Below are positions 32,791-43,942 of a stretch of DNA of 64,000 bases, one piece after another (the first letter of the stretch is position 1; every line of letters starts with the position of its first letter). This DNA is from Cotesia glomerata (Eukaryota; Arthropoda; Insecta; Hymenoptera; Braconidae). The notes beneath the pieces are model-generated. The model had not been told where the DNA came from, did no database searches, and saw only the letters and a list, made by a program, of their open reading frames with translations. The stretch covers positions 15,091,043-15,155,042 of the forward strand of contig NC_058166.1 in assembly GCF_020080835.1 (NCBI RefSeq), given 5' to 3'. The position numbers and the translations under genes were made by a program.

Positions 32791-33814
32791 ATAATAACAG
32801 TTAAAACAACGAAAATAATAATTATCATGATAATAATAATAGTCTATATTATTAAAAGAATAAGAAAAATTTGTGGCCAGTATATTTTTATGATAAAATG
32901 AGTTTTTATGGTTAAATTTCGTACCATTAGAAAAGTCTTGACCCGGAGTTGTGCCTTTTCAAGGTTTCATATCATTCTCATTAATAGTCAATTTACTATG
33001 ATAAGAATTAAAGTTGCATTCGAAAATGCTCTTTCTCTAAATACTTAATTGAGAAATGACCTCATATCTCGTGAACTATTGACATTTTTAACGATATAAG
33101 CTCATCCCGATGTTATACTCATCGAGACCTTTCATTTGAGCACCCACATCAATTTTTTCATATATTTATGTATATTATATATATGTATATATGAAAAATA
33201 TATCAAAATGCATGTGGGTACTCAAATGAAAGCTCTTGATGAGTGTAACATCGGGAAGAGCTTATATCTTTAAAAATATCATTAGTTGACAAGATAGCAA
33301 TGTCAGTACTTAATTATTGACATTTTTTAAGATATAAGCTCTCCCCGATGTTACACTCATCAAGAGCTTTCATTTGAGTACCCACATGCATTTTGATATA
33401 TTTTTCATATATACATGTATAAATAATATATATAAATATATGAAAAGTTGATGTGGGTACTCAAATGAAAGGTCTAGATGAGTGTAATGTCGGGATGAGC
33501 TTATATCTTTAAAAATGGCAATATTTCACCAGATGCAAGGTCATTTCTTAATTAAGTATTTAGAGAAAGAGCATTTTCGAATGCAACTTTAATTCGTATC
33601 ATAGTAAATTGACTATTAGTGAGAATGATATGAAACCTTGAAAAGGCACAACTCCGGGTCAAGACCTTTCTAATGGTACAAAATTTAACCATAAAAACTC
33701 ATTTTATCATAAAAATATACTGGCCACAAATTTTTCTTATTCTTTTAATAATATAGATTATTATTATTATCATGATAATTATTATTTTTGTTGTTTTAAC
33801 TGTTATTATAGTAT

Positions 33815-34055
33815 TGCCTGTCACATGAAAATCATGTTGCTGTCACATGAAAATCATATGGCAGCCACATGAAAAAATCATGTGACTGCCACAGGAAAAT
33901 CATGTAACCGCCACATGAAAATCATGTAGTAGCCACATGAAAAAACCATGTGGCTGCCACAGGAAAATCGTGTGGCAGTCACATGAAAATGATGTGGCAG
34001 CCCCATGAAAAAATCATGTGGCTGCCACAGGAATGTATCATGTGGCAGCCCCAAT
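33815..34055. repeat. GGCAGCCACATGATTTT word array, right
   Basis: The inverted counterpart of 32546-32790. Individual unit variants (such as the TACTACATG and CGCC/GTTACATG units) appear in mirror order, so the arms were copied as a whole and the arrays did not arise independently. Confidence 0.9.
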
Positions 34056-34080
34056 TTTTTTTTTGCGTGTAGAGGGTAGG

Positions 34081-34201
34081 GGGTTTATTTGATTTCCATA
34101 GAATTTTTTAACAGGAGTTTTGTTTAGGTATTTAGGCTAAAATTTCAAAATTTGGCCAAACAAAACTCCTGTTAAAAAATTCTATGAAAATCAAATAAAT
34201 C
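34081..34201. repeat. palindrome inserted in the right arm
   Basis: ATTTGATTTCCATAGAATTT...AACAGGAGTTTTGTTT is followed after a loop of about 30 bases by its complement. It has no counterpart in the left arm, so it was added after, or escaped, the arm duplication. Confidence 0.8.
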
Positions 34202-34378
34202 CTTTACGCTCAAAATATCTCAGGAAATGCCCAAACACAATTTTTGTTAAAATCGAAACTCAAAATTCTAATTTTAAAAGGTCCATCCCGGAAGTTGAAT
34301 TTTGGTACACCCTAATCTATACACACACATTTCTTATCAATATTTTGTATTTATATGACTTTTTCAGTTAAATCTTCA

Positions 34379-34536
34379 CAGAAAAAAAATTTATTTGAAT
34401 CAAGTAAATAATTTTAAAGATCTTTATTTTCTTAATTTAAGTAGAAAAATTCTTAAACTAAGAAAATTCTAAGTTCAAGTCAATTTTACTTAATTTAAGA
34501 ATTTTTCGTCTTGATTTAAGTTAATTTTTTTTCAGT
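34379..34536. mobile_element. short MITE of about 160 bp
   Basis: CACAGAAAAAAAATTTATTT at the left and TAATTTTTTTTCAGTG at the right are inverted. TTGAATCAAG / CTTGATTTAAG words follow inside, as in the MITE at 6146-6968. Confidence 0.6.
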
Positions 34537-35251
34537 GTTTTAAAGATTTTTTTGTATCTTATTTAATGCAATTAACTTACATATAGTATTTTCAGTCTAT
34601 AAATTAAATTTTTTATCCAAAAACTATTCTCAAAAACGAACAACAATTTCGTTTTCTTTTGAAAATTTTATATTTTTGCTTCAGTAACTAGTTTTTGCAC
34701 TAAATATAACCAAAAGACAAATTTTTTTCTGCAACATTTTTTGAAAGTTATTTAAGAATTTAAATATTGTAGAAAATATCAAAAACCCGAAAATTATCAG
34801 TTCTTAAGACATTTTTGAAACAATAATTTAACAATTTGTTGAATCAATTTTTTTACACACTTGGATCCGAGAGAAAAAAGCTCTTAGAAAATTTATATGT
34901 ATCTTAATTGGAAACAATTAAATGTTTAGTTAAAATAAAATTATTTTTGAGAATGGTTTTGGTTAATTTGAATTAAATGACATTAAAGTTAGCAGTCAAC
35001 AATTTGTTAAATTTTATTTAAAAAAAAAAAATTTGTCCCAAATAATTATTTTTAAGAAATTGCATTTTGTATTTTTTAAAATTTATGCATTTCAATTTTT
35101 TTGCCATAATTTATTTGTTATAAAATGCTTAAAATTATTAAATATATGCTAAATTAATTTTCATTGAATTAAAAAAAATTGAAATAAAAGTAAACTTTTA
35201 AAGGAAACATTTTTCTTCATAAATAATTTTTCTTACAATGAATTTTTGTTA
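34537..35251. other. AT-rich DNA, nothing recognised
   Basis: A/T homopolymer-rich sequence without inverted ends, tRNA boxes or splice-flanked frames. Confidence 0.45.
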
Positions 35252-35626
35252 TTCTATTGCACGCCTCATAGCACGAAGCGCGTGAGGTTGTGCTTTATAC
35301 TCGACTCGTCAAGATCAAGCAATTTTGTGATCTTTAAATGCCTCTATTACAACCATATTACACTTATACAATGATGTAAGTAGATGTACACTGAAAAAAC
35401 ACTTAAATTAAACCATCTTTTACTTTCTAAAATCATTTCATGTTGCTATTTTGAAAAAAAAAAACGTTTTGAAAAAAATTTTACGTGGACGTCCGGATGT
35501 CACCCCATTTTGGATGTACCAACGATTACTCCCGAACAAATTGATATTTCAAGACCGGACCTTTTTTATTAGTTTAAAAATTCGATGAACTGGGTCCGTA
35601 TTTCATATCAGTGGCCTTTCAGAATC

Positions 35627-35898
35627 AGCCATATCAAAGCAAATTTTTTTTTTTTTTTTTTTAAGGGAGTTGGGAAAGAACGGATAGGGGAAAGGGGGGG
35701 GACCTACTCAGTGGGAATTTTTCCGTAATTGAAAAAATAATCAGACAGCCCAGACTGGGAATCGAACCCAGATCTCTCGGTTACGCGCCAAGGACTCTAC
35801 CAGTTAAGCTATCCGAGACAAGTACTGACTACTTTATTCAGTCACGTATATAAGACCCACCGAGCAAACAACGCCACCGTCCATCTTACGGTAAAGAG
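35627..35898 (-). mobile_element. tRNA-headed SINE, first of a doublet
   Basis: The minus-strand head (about 35818-35755) has A-box-like TAGCTTAACTGGTAGAG and the T arm CTGGGTTCGATTCCCAG. An anticodon-like stem CTTGG/CCGAG is present, but the loop lacks the conserved T33 and the acceptor arm does not pair, so it is not a working tRNA. The body ends in a long A tail (T run 35647-35664). GCCATATCAAAGCAAATTTTTT precedes this unit and the next. Confidence 0.8.
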
Positions 35899-36108
35899 CC
35901 ATATCAAAGCAAATTTTTTAAGGGAGTTGGGAAAGAACGGATAGGGGAAAGGGGAGGGACCTACTCAGTGGGAATTTTTCCGTAATTGCAAAAAATAATC
36001 AGACAGCCCAGACTGGGAATCGAACCCAGATCTCTCGGTTACGCGCCAAGGGCTCTACCAGTTAAGCTATCCGAGACAAGTACTGACTACTTTATTCAGT
36101 CACGTATA
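35899..36108 (-). mobile_element. tRNA-headed SINE, second of a doublet
   Basis: Nearly the same as the first unit, including GGGAATCGAACCCAGATC and TCAGTCACGTATATAA. Differences are short poly-T and poly-G length changes and single bases (AAGGACTC to AAGGGCTC). It stops at TATATAAAATAC, where the hAT element is inserted. The sequence ACCCACCGAGCAAACAACGC between the units is not repeated. Confidence 0.8.
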
Positions 36109-37078
36109 TAAAATACTAGGGATGGGCGATATACATCGATGTTTCGACTATCGATGTTTTTTCCGGGAAACATCGATTTTTTTGGTCGATTTTTTTTGGA
36201 ATCGAAACATCGATGGTCGATGTAGAATAATAAACCATGGACATCGAAATAAATTTCTACTAGAAATTTTTTAGCGCGCGCTAAAAATTAAAAAAAAAAT
36301 CTGAAAATACCGAAAAAAAATCGTAAAAATTACAGTTATAAATATGGGAAAAAAATCTATTAAACACAATTATTAATGACTTGCAAGTGCATTTTCATAG
36401 CTGGAATATGATCTTAGAATTCAAAAATAACGAAATAACCATATTTTCGAATTTCAGACTGTCGTTCGATTGTATCGAATTTTTTTAAACTTTAAATGAC
36501 CTACACAGTGTTTAATAGATTTTTTTCTCTTATTTATAACTTTAATTTTCCCGATTTTTTTGGTTTTTGAGATTTTTTTGAATTTTAATCATACTCAATC
36601 TGAATCCAAAAAATTTTTTTATTCTGATAATTTCGATTTTTCATGATTTATTGTCATTTTTTTTAGTTTTTTGCTATTTTTTCAAATTTTAACGGCTCAA
36701 CGGGCTAATTATCGTTCAAATTCAGATTCAGTTAATTGAAATATATAAAAATCATGCTTGATCTAGGTCCACAAAATTTTATTCATCGCTGTGGCTGCAG
36801 TTTTTCGCAATTTTTTGCCTTATTTAGGGTTTTTTGGATTTTAGTCAAAATTTTGAGGGTGTACGGGCAATAATAATTAAAATAATTAAAAATTATTTCT
36901 TTTTACGCCAAATTAAGTTATAAGCATAATTTTTTCGAATTTTCGCGCGCATTTTCAACATCGATGTCTACAATCGATGTTTTTGTCAAATCATCGATGG
37001 TTCGATGGTGAAAAATTTCGAAAATCGATAGTCCGATATCGATTTTTTTTGCTAACATCGCCCATCCCTATAAAATAC
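36109..37078. mobile_element. hAT-type element with 8-bp duplication and ATCGATG words
   Basis: The element 36117-37070 has ends TAGGGATGGGCGAT and ATCGCCCATCCCTA, perfectly inverted, and the 8-bp direct duplication TAAAATAC on each side (36109-36116, 37071-37078), as expected for hAT transposition. Near each end the word CATCGATG recurs (36138, 36155, 36168, 36206, 36217 and 36957, 36972, 36989). The middle is AT-rich with no transposase. Confidence 0.93.
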
Positions 37079-37390
37079 CACTGAATCATGGCCTTTCATA
37101 TCAGAACCACAATTGAATTTTTATTAAAACTCACTACGATACAACCGTAAAAGCCAAACAAACTTTTCTTATTTGTCACGTGAAAACTATGGCGCCACTT
37201 GATCAAGCTAGATATTTTTAGACTAAGTGCGCATATGACAAGAAAAAAGAGCGCTGATATTTAAAAAAAAGAAATTAAGAAATTACTTAATTATATATTT
37301 TTTTTTAATCAATTACAAAATTAATTTTTTTCTTAAAAAATGAATGAGAGTTATGAGGCGTGCACTTTTGGATTTTCCAAACTTTTTTTT

Positions 37391-38906
37391 TTTAGACAAT
37401 GCTTGAATTACAAAACAGAAATTAGTGTGTTTCTGGTAAAAATGAATCTCGTGCTGAAAACCGCAGTAAATAATTAATCGGCCGAAAGGTTACGGTATCC
37501 CGGCCTTTTCTTCGTTCATCCGCTTATGACTTGAAATCCTATACTATTTAAACTTGTATGAATGTATTGTAAGCTTCCTATCCATACCGCAACACTCAGT
37601 TATATTAGTAAGATTCTTCAAAGTAACTCAATCATCAATTGGTGTCAAATTTTCAAAAACTTCAAATTCGTCAAACTTTTAGTAACTAAATTTTCGAAAC
37701 ACACCAAAAAAATAATTTTTTGAACAGAAAAGAATTAAAGAAACTTTTATTATATGAACAAATTGTTATTGAGTGCATAGACTTTAAATGAATTGCTATA
37801 TTTCAAACAACAAGTAAATTTTTTAATTCCTAAGAACAAAATTGAATATTTTCAATCGTGAATAGAATTCGTTGGAAGTTATTTGATTTTGATTGGCAAC
37901 AAGGGCATTGCATAACTTTAACGTATAGCTCAATCGATATAAATTAGTATATTTGAAACACGAGCAAAAAGCACGACATTTTGACTTACGTAGAACTACT
38001 TCTACCCTTTAGTATGCAATCTATTGTTCTCTAAATCATTGTTTAACCCTATCCTGTAATTAGTATAATGCTTGACAAGGAAATACTAGAGAAATTTGAT
38101 AAAATTAATAGTTTTACACTGAATAAAATTCATTTGACAAGGTAGAAATTTTGATTCAAAAATTTTTAAACAAAAAGAAACCGCTTGATTTAAAAAAAAT
38201 ATTTGTAGTCCGAGAAAGTTATTATTAAGTAGAAATTCTTTTTCTTATTTTCAGGTAGTATCCGCGGTTAGAGATTTAACATTAAAAATTAGATGATATT
38301 TAATAAATTAGTAAATTATAGCAAGATAATAAGCTTATTACTAAATTATTAAAAATCTCAAGAGAACGAGTAAAAATATATAGAGCCTTTAAAGTTTTAA
38401 GGTTGAATATTAAATCTTATAGGAAATGATATTTTTACTTTTATTTTACAAAAAGTGGCATTTAGATGATGAAAAAAATGACATATTGAATACTCTAAAT
38501 AATTAAAAATAAAAATTCCGAGCATATGATCGTAATAATAAAGAAGAAACTTTAAAAAATTATCTCTGCCTCTTTATTCCAATGCGACTTTGCAGAATAA
38601 AATCAACTATGTAAATCGAAGAAGGATTTGTATGAAACATTTGATATTGATGGTTTCTGTAGTACTACCTTAAGAAAAAGTTTCTTCATTCAAACTATCA
38701 AAGACATACTTAAAAAAAAAAAAACAAAAAAAAAACGGACATTTTATTTTAAGCTTTTCTGAGACATATCTGAGTTCTATTTTTGATTTTATACAAATTG
38801 ATAGATATGCGAGCATTTTTAATATTTTTTAAACAACTTGGTAATATCTTGAATCAATGTTGTGTCTATTTCAATTCAAAACAAAAAAATTCTTGAGTGG
38901 AATATA
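37391..38906. other. AT-rich DNA, partly single copy
   Basis: No shared repeat or exon was recognised. The stretch 37430-37620 is of somewhat higher complexity (GGCCGAAAGGTTACGGTATC). Frames are short and unconvincing. Confidence 0.4.
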
Positions 38907-38972
38907 CACGGAAAGAACAAGATGACACTGGATATCATCCCAGATTATACTCAGTGATATTTGTGATGAAAA

Positions 38973-39661
38973 AAAATTAGGAAAACGGTTGACCCTGAAG
39001 GCCATCCCTGCAACTTCCCGCTAATTCCATACTTAGGCGCTTAAAATTGCACCAATGATGTTTTTGAGCTCTTCGAGCTTAAAAATACAATTTATGGGTT
39101 ATTTTGAGCTCTCCAAGCTCAAAGAGATTGTTTTCCTATGCTTTTGAGCTCGAAGAGCTCAAAAGTCTGATAGAGATTTGTTAAGACACTATTTTTTTAA
39201 TTTTTAAACCGCAATAACTTTTGAATGAATAAACCGATTTTCACGCGGTTGGCAGCATTCGACGCAGTTTTTCAAGCCTCACAAAGAATCTTAAATTTTG
39301 AATTGATCGCGCTAGGAATTTCGGAGTTATTCCGAAAAAACACTTTTCGGTTTTCTTTCGTTCACGATATCTCTCGAACGAATCAACCGATTTTGACCGG
39401 ACTGGTGGCGATCGACGTGGTTTTTTGAGGTTAAGAACTGATTAGTTTTTGGAATTGAACCATAAAGCCGTTTAAAAGTTATTCCAAAAAAACCACATTT
39501 GAAAAAAATTTTTTTTTCAGTTTTTTGAAGATTTCTCAAAATCTATTGATCTGAATCGGTTCAAATAGTTTTCAAAATCTAAGTTTGGTCAAGCCCTTTC
39601 GAATGGCACCAACCACGATGAAATCGGTCAAGCCGTTCAAAAGTTATAAGCGGTTTACATA

Positions 39662-39759
<98 letters not shown>

Positions 39760-39908
39760 GACACCGTGACAACCTCACGGAGATAGTCAAGGAAGCTTCC
39801 TGTGACCTTCAAACGTCGAGATCTGATGAAAACTCGATTTTTGCAAAACGGGTGAAAACAATAACTTCCCGATTTTTGAAAATCTTCAATTTTCTTAGCG
39901 GGAAGTTA
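38973..39908 (+). mobile_element. AACTTCCCGCTAA-family element, copy 4
   Basis: Complete from AAACGGTTGACCCTGAAGGC to TTAGCGGGAAGTTA, with four GAGCTC-type words and the AACCGATTTT modules. The frame 39585-39929 (114 codons) is interrupted by an HT dipeptide run from the microsatellite. Its flanks also read open in other copies only because the DNA is conserved. Confidence 0.85.
39665..39756. repeat. (AC)n microsatellite
   Basis: The longest AC run in the window, at the fixed internal position of this family. Confidence 0.97.
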
Positions 39909-40348
39909 AAAATTTCAGATAGTAGCTAGAAAAATCCAGATTATACTGCACGATATCTGGATTATACTAGCTACTATCTGAAATTTTTTTACACTCAGTA
40001 TAATCTGGGATGATATCCAGTGTCATCTGGTTCTTTCCGTGTAGTAAGTCATGTTTGAAAATAATAAAGTGCTTTAGTAAATACTGAAATTCTGAAATAT
40101 AAAAATTTTTCTTTTCAAAAAAATAAAATTTTATAGAAAATATTTTTCTTATATCAAGGAAAAAAATTTTAAAAAAATGTAAAATTTAATTATGTCACAA
40201 AAATTTCTTAATCCATGAACTTTTTTTGCTTAATTAGACTTTCTCAAAACTACTAAGGAGTTTCTTGTACTTAAGACCAGTTTTTCAATCCAGGATAAAA
40301 ATGTTATTATTATTGCCAGTATATTTATGTACATGAAATATATAGATA

Positions 40349-41027
40349 CCCGGGTCAAAAAATTTAGTCTGTTTTATGATTAATAAAAATTTTTAATATT
40401 TTTCATTCAATTTAATTTCATTATGTGTATCTATTTTATACAAGAATTTAATCTGTTTTAGCCCGTACTATTCCCAATTCAGACCAATTTCAGATCATTT
40501 TTAATGTTATAATAAAATTGTTTTCTATTGTTTCAAGACCAAAATCAGACTTTTTTGTCACAATCATTTAACTGGTTTTGATCGCATCAAGGTCAAAAAC
40601 AGACCAAAACGTTGCATAATTTTTAGTCGGTTTTTGATCGCCTGTAGATCAAAAACAGACCTTTTACGAATTAGATAGTAATAATAATAATAATAATAAA
40701 AATAATACTAATGATAATATATTTATTTATTTATTTATTCATATTGAATTTGAAAACAATAAATAAAGTCCATCTACAAATTAACTAGACTATAAAAACC
40801 GATCAAACTTTTAATACTTTTTAGTCTCATTAGATTGGAAATAGCATAAAATATTCATAGCTGCTAAATTATTTAACTAAAAAGTTATTTAGACTTAAAA
40901 CAGATCAAAAATTATTTGAATAGTAGATCAAATACAGATGAAAATGTTTTTAAAAGTTCAAATACAGATCAATAAGTTCAAATCCAGATCATTTAGCTTA
41001 AAATCAGTTTAAATTTTTCGACCCGGG
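40349..41027. mobile_element. TIR element with CCCGGGTC ends and CAGACC/CAGATC words
   Basis: CCCGGGTCAAAAAATTTAGT at the left and TTTAAATTTTTCGACCCGGG at the right are inverted, with TA outside. The interior is an array of AAAACAGACC / GATCAAAAACAG words (40480-40680 and 40895-41005), with ATTTATTTATTTATT between. The ends resemble the CCCGAGTC element at 30513-32315. Confidence 0.82.
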
Positions 41028-41160
41028 TATATTTGAAGAACTTGCTATTTACATACCACTAACTATTTAATTTAATTAATCACTCGAGTTTTTCCCTAAT
41101 ACAATACATTATATAAATTCTGTAAGTCTTTATGTATATTGCTGATTGGTGTTAATATAA

Positions 41161-41188
<28 letters not shown>

Positions 41189-41191
<3 letters not shown>

Positions 41192-41795
41192 GTTTGGAAA
41201 ATCCAAAAGTGCACGCCTCATAATCTTATTTTTCACAATAAAATTGATTAAAATAAAAGATAAAAAGCAAAATAATAAAAAATAGAAAACTTTGCTATGG
41301 TTTAGTGGCGCCATAATTCTAAGGTGAGGAAAAAAAATACTATAATAAAAATGTATAGATAAATATACAAAAAAATCAACAGTCATATATTAGTTTTTTA
41401 TAAATAATAATTTAACGACAGTGAATTGAACGCTCGTATTAACTAAGAAATTCTGTCATGTGTTATCGTGTGTTACTTTAGATAATTAAAAAAAAATTAT
41501 TCCGGTACGATAATTTTTTCGACCAATTTTAATGCCACATACACCCATCCATACACGGACGTCCAGAAAAGATTATGTTTAATGTTATTATTTACTATGT
41601 TAAACAAAAAAATTGTTATTGAAATATATATTTTATGTGCCTGACAAATTATTTGACTTGATATTAGTGTACTCAAATTAACCTGTAAGTGCAATATAAA
41701 TAACAAAAAATCAATTTCAGTTTCGAGAAAACTGCTTTTTTTGAAATGTCGAGAGTAGAGCACAACCTCAACGCTTCGCTTATGAGGCGTGCAAA
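41189..41795. mobile_element. GCACGCCTCATAA element, copy C
   Basis: The left end TTTGGAAAATCCAAA then GTGCACGCCTCATAA is matched by TTATGAGGCGTGCAAAAA at about 41780. The interior carries GTGGCGCCATAATTC, CACGGACGTCCAG and GAAATGTCGAGAGTAGA. Frames of 96 and 117 codons on the minus strand are A/T-rich translations without a domain. A left-truncated second copy is at 42655-43132. Confidence 0.65.
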
Positions 41796-41932
41796 AAACT
41801 GTTAAAAGTTTCAGATTATCTGTCGTGTTCTCATCATTAGCGTTTTGCAATAAAACTAGAAACGGAGTAATTACAGTTACTTTTCACAGCTTTTACCAGC
41901 CTTACTGTACTGACATCACCCCAGGCATTTAG

Positions 41933-42480
41933 TACCATCGAAAAAAAGCGGCATGATGGCCGAGCGGACTAAGTCATTATCCCGTTAGTTCGTTCGTGCA
42001 TCATGTCGTGAGGCGAGGGTTCGAGCCCCGACGGTTGTTCGAATAATTCCAACACCAACCGTCGGAGATCGCTCCGGTAGCCGACTGTACTGGCATGGGT
42101 TTTCTCTGTGGTTTCCCCATCGCCACTATTCCAACAACCGATAGAAAGGGGTGAGGAATAGGGTAAATACAGTACAGAAAGCACAAGTCGGTCTACAGCC
42201 GCATTGAGAATAGAATTATGTGCGAAATGATATGTTGATTATAAAAAGCGGAGAACATGTTGATAATAAAAAGTGGAGAACATGTTGATTATAAAAAAGA
42301 GCGGAGAACATGTTGATAATAAAAGAGTTGAAAGATTGTGTTGATAATATAGAGCGGAGCATATGTTGATAATAAAGAGTTGAAAAAGACTATATGCGGA
42401 GAAGCTGAGACAATTAGCCTTGTAAAAACCAGAAAACGGTATACAAGTAAAACTCATAATAATAAATAATACCATCGAAA
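41933..42480 (+). mobile_element. SINE with Ser/Leu-like tRNA head, complete
   Basis: The body 41944-42469 has TACCATCGAAA on both sides (41933-41943, 42470-42480). The head starts GGCATGATGGCCGAGCGG, the A-box region typical of Ser/Leu tRNAs with a long variable arm, and has the B box GGTTCGAGCCC at 42019. The body has GGGTTTTCTCTGTGGTTTCC and GCACAAGTCGGTCTACAGCC and ends in TACAAGTAAAACTC, so it belongs with the SINEs at 3169, 23497 and 49472, which have a different head. A short tandem run sits before the tail (42235-42385). Confidence 0.9.
42235..42385 (+). repeat. minisatellite inside the SINE
   Basis: Five to six units of about 25-35 bp on the pattern GTTGATAATAAAAAG(A/T)GGAG then AACAT, lying between the SINE core and its tail. 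The other SINE copies lack it. Confidence 0.85.
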
Positions 42481-42654
42481 GATTGCAGCTGGAGTTAAAT
42501 TCATCAGTTTTTTTAAATCATTGCAAAAGATTTTTTTAAATCAAATTCAAAGTTCGCGCCATTTCGTGAGATATTTACTTAGCGCATGCGCCGATCTCAA
42601 CTTTTCCCATATGGCTTAAGGCTAATCTTTATTTTGTAAATAAATATAGATAAA

Positions 42655-43132
42655 AATAAAATAGTGGCGCTATAATTCTAAGGTGAGAAAAAAATATACT
42701 AACTAAAAATATATATAGATATACAAGTACACAGTCATTTTTAGTTTTGTATAAATTATAATTAAACGAAAGTAATAAAAACGCTAATATTAACTAGGAA
42801 TCAGCACAGTGTATGACTTTATATAATAAAAAAAAATTTTTTCCGGTAAGATAATGTTTTCGTCCAATTTCTCTGTCACATACACGGATCCGTAAACACA
42901 GACACACGGACGTCCAAGACTGATTAGTTTTAATGTTTTATTTATTATATTAAACAAAAATAATTGTTTTTAAAATATATCATATGTGCTTGATAGATTA
43001 TTTAACTTGATGTTAGTGCACTCATATTATCCTGCAAGTGTTATATAAGTAAGAAAAAGTCATTTTAAATTTCGGAAGACTTTCGGTGTTTTTGAAATGT
43101 TGAGAGTAGAACGCTCCGCTTATGAGGCGTGC
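42655..43132. mobile_element. GCACGCCTCATAA element, copy D (left-truncated)
   Basis: It runs parallel to 41306-41790: GTGGCGCTATAATTC, CACGGACGTCCA, GAAATGTTGAGAGTAGA and the end TTATGAGGCGTGCAATAA. The two copies are in the same orientation about 1.35 kb apart, with the SINE between them. Confidence 0.65.
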
Positions 43133-43942
43133 AATAAATAACTATTTCATCATTGAATAAAATTTTATTCTGAATTGAAAAACTGGCCCGTAACGACAGC
43201 AAAAATTTACCAGATAGTGGAAAGAATAAGTCGTTTATAAAATTTAAAATTTAAGTTCCCTGTACTTTACAAAATATTACTCAAGTACAACATAAATTAA
43301 AACTTTAATCTAGACACATGTATTGTTTCATAGATATTTATTTTCACACCAACGTTTTATTTTTTGTTTCTTCTTTAATTCCGCATGACATAATAATTAT
43401 AATTATGAAAGTCTGATAAATGTTTGGGTGCTTGTGGATAATAAAAAAGTGTTCAAAGTAACAGTGAAAAAGGAAAAACAAAAGTTTTAAACAAAATAAA
43501 CACAAAGTAAAAAATGTGTTGTATTTTTTTATGCATATTTTACCGTGTTTTCGTTTGAAAAGAAAGGAAACTTAACATACAGTACTATTTGAAATTTTCT
43601 ATATATTTTTACGCATGTGAGAGAAGTAATGAAGATTCAACGAGTAAAAAAAATTAGACTACAGTAAAGTAATGATACTAGAGAAAACGCCGTCTAGACC
43701 AGAAACAGACTCTCTATCCCTTCAGGAAATGACACCCTCTTGTCTCCTTTCGTCATTGACGACTCCGCGAGAACGCGAGAGAGATACTTAAGAGGGAAAA
43801 AGTTCTCTAAGCAATTTAAAATGAATAAGTCAAATGAATGGTGGGAGAAAACTCAAATAGAATACAAAGCAAAAAAAAAACTAAAAATCTCGGTGATATT
43901 ATGCTAATTCTTTACAAAATATTTCTTCACTTTCTTTATATA
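43133..43942. other. unassigned, partly single-copy DNA
   Basis: Positions 43675-43805 are GC-richer (CGCGAGAACGCGAGAGAG) and not repeated. No exon structure was seen. Confidence 0.4.

Larger units (their letters stand above)
32429..34312. mobile_element. giant near-symmetrical fold-back, about 0.9-kb arms
   Basis: The ends GGGTGTGCCAAAATTCAACTTCC-like (left) and its complement (right) have TA outside (32427-32428, 34313-34314). Moving inward, both arms carry in mirror order an A-rich join, a block of GGCAGCCACATGATTTT words, AACAGTTAAAACAAC-type DNA, a TCTATATTATTAAAAG Helitron 5' end with its 230-bp neighbour, and one palindromic satellite unit. The centre is near 33297. The right arm alone has an extra palindrome of about 120 bp (34081-34201). 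Transcription would give a hairpin with arms of about 800-900 nt. No coding is present. Confidence 0.9.
35252..37390 (+). mobile_element. GCACGCCTCATA-type element, copy B, with insertions
   Basis: The left end GCACGCCTCATAGCACGAAG and interior (ACGTGGACGTCCGGATG) match 13160-13500. The right end TTATGAGGCGTGCAC, then TTTTGGATTTTCCAAA, matches 14470-14505. A SINE doublet (35627-36108) and a hAT element (36117-37070) lie between. Comparison with 13.1-14.5 kb suggests one element of about 1.3 kb with both end types, rather than separate elements. Confidence 0.72.
38907..40041. mobile_element. MITE with CACGGAAAGAAC ends, interrupted
   Basis: CACGGAAAGAACAAGATGAC at the left is matched by GTCATCTGGTTCTTTCCGTG at the right, with similarity continuing through ACTGGATATCATCCCAGATT. 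TA lies outside both (38905-38906, 40042-40043). On the right side, words of AGATAGTAGCTAG type and their complements form a further palindrome (39917-39988). The AACTTCCCGCTAA-family copy 38973-39908 fills the centre. Confidence 0.9.

Noticed and set aside
35755..35818. Functional tRNA genes (also at 8340, 21875, 3553, 23885, 41948, 49990, 50420)
   Set aside because: B boxes and T arms are good, but acceptor stems do not pair or the anticodon loop is abnormal. Each continues into a SINE body, several with target duplications.
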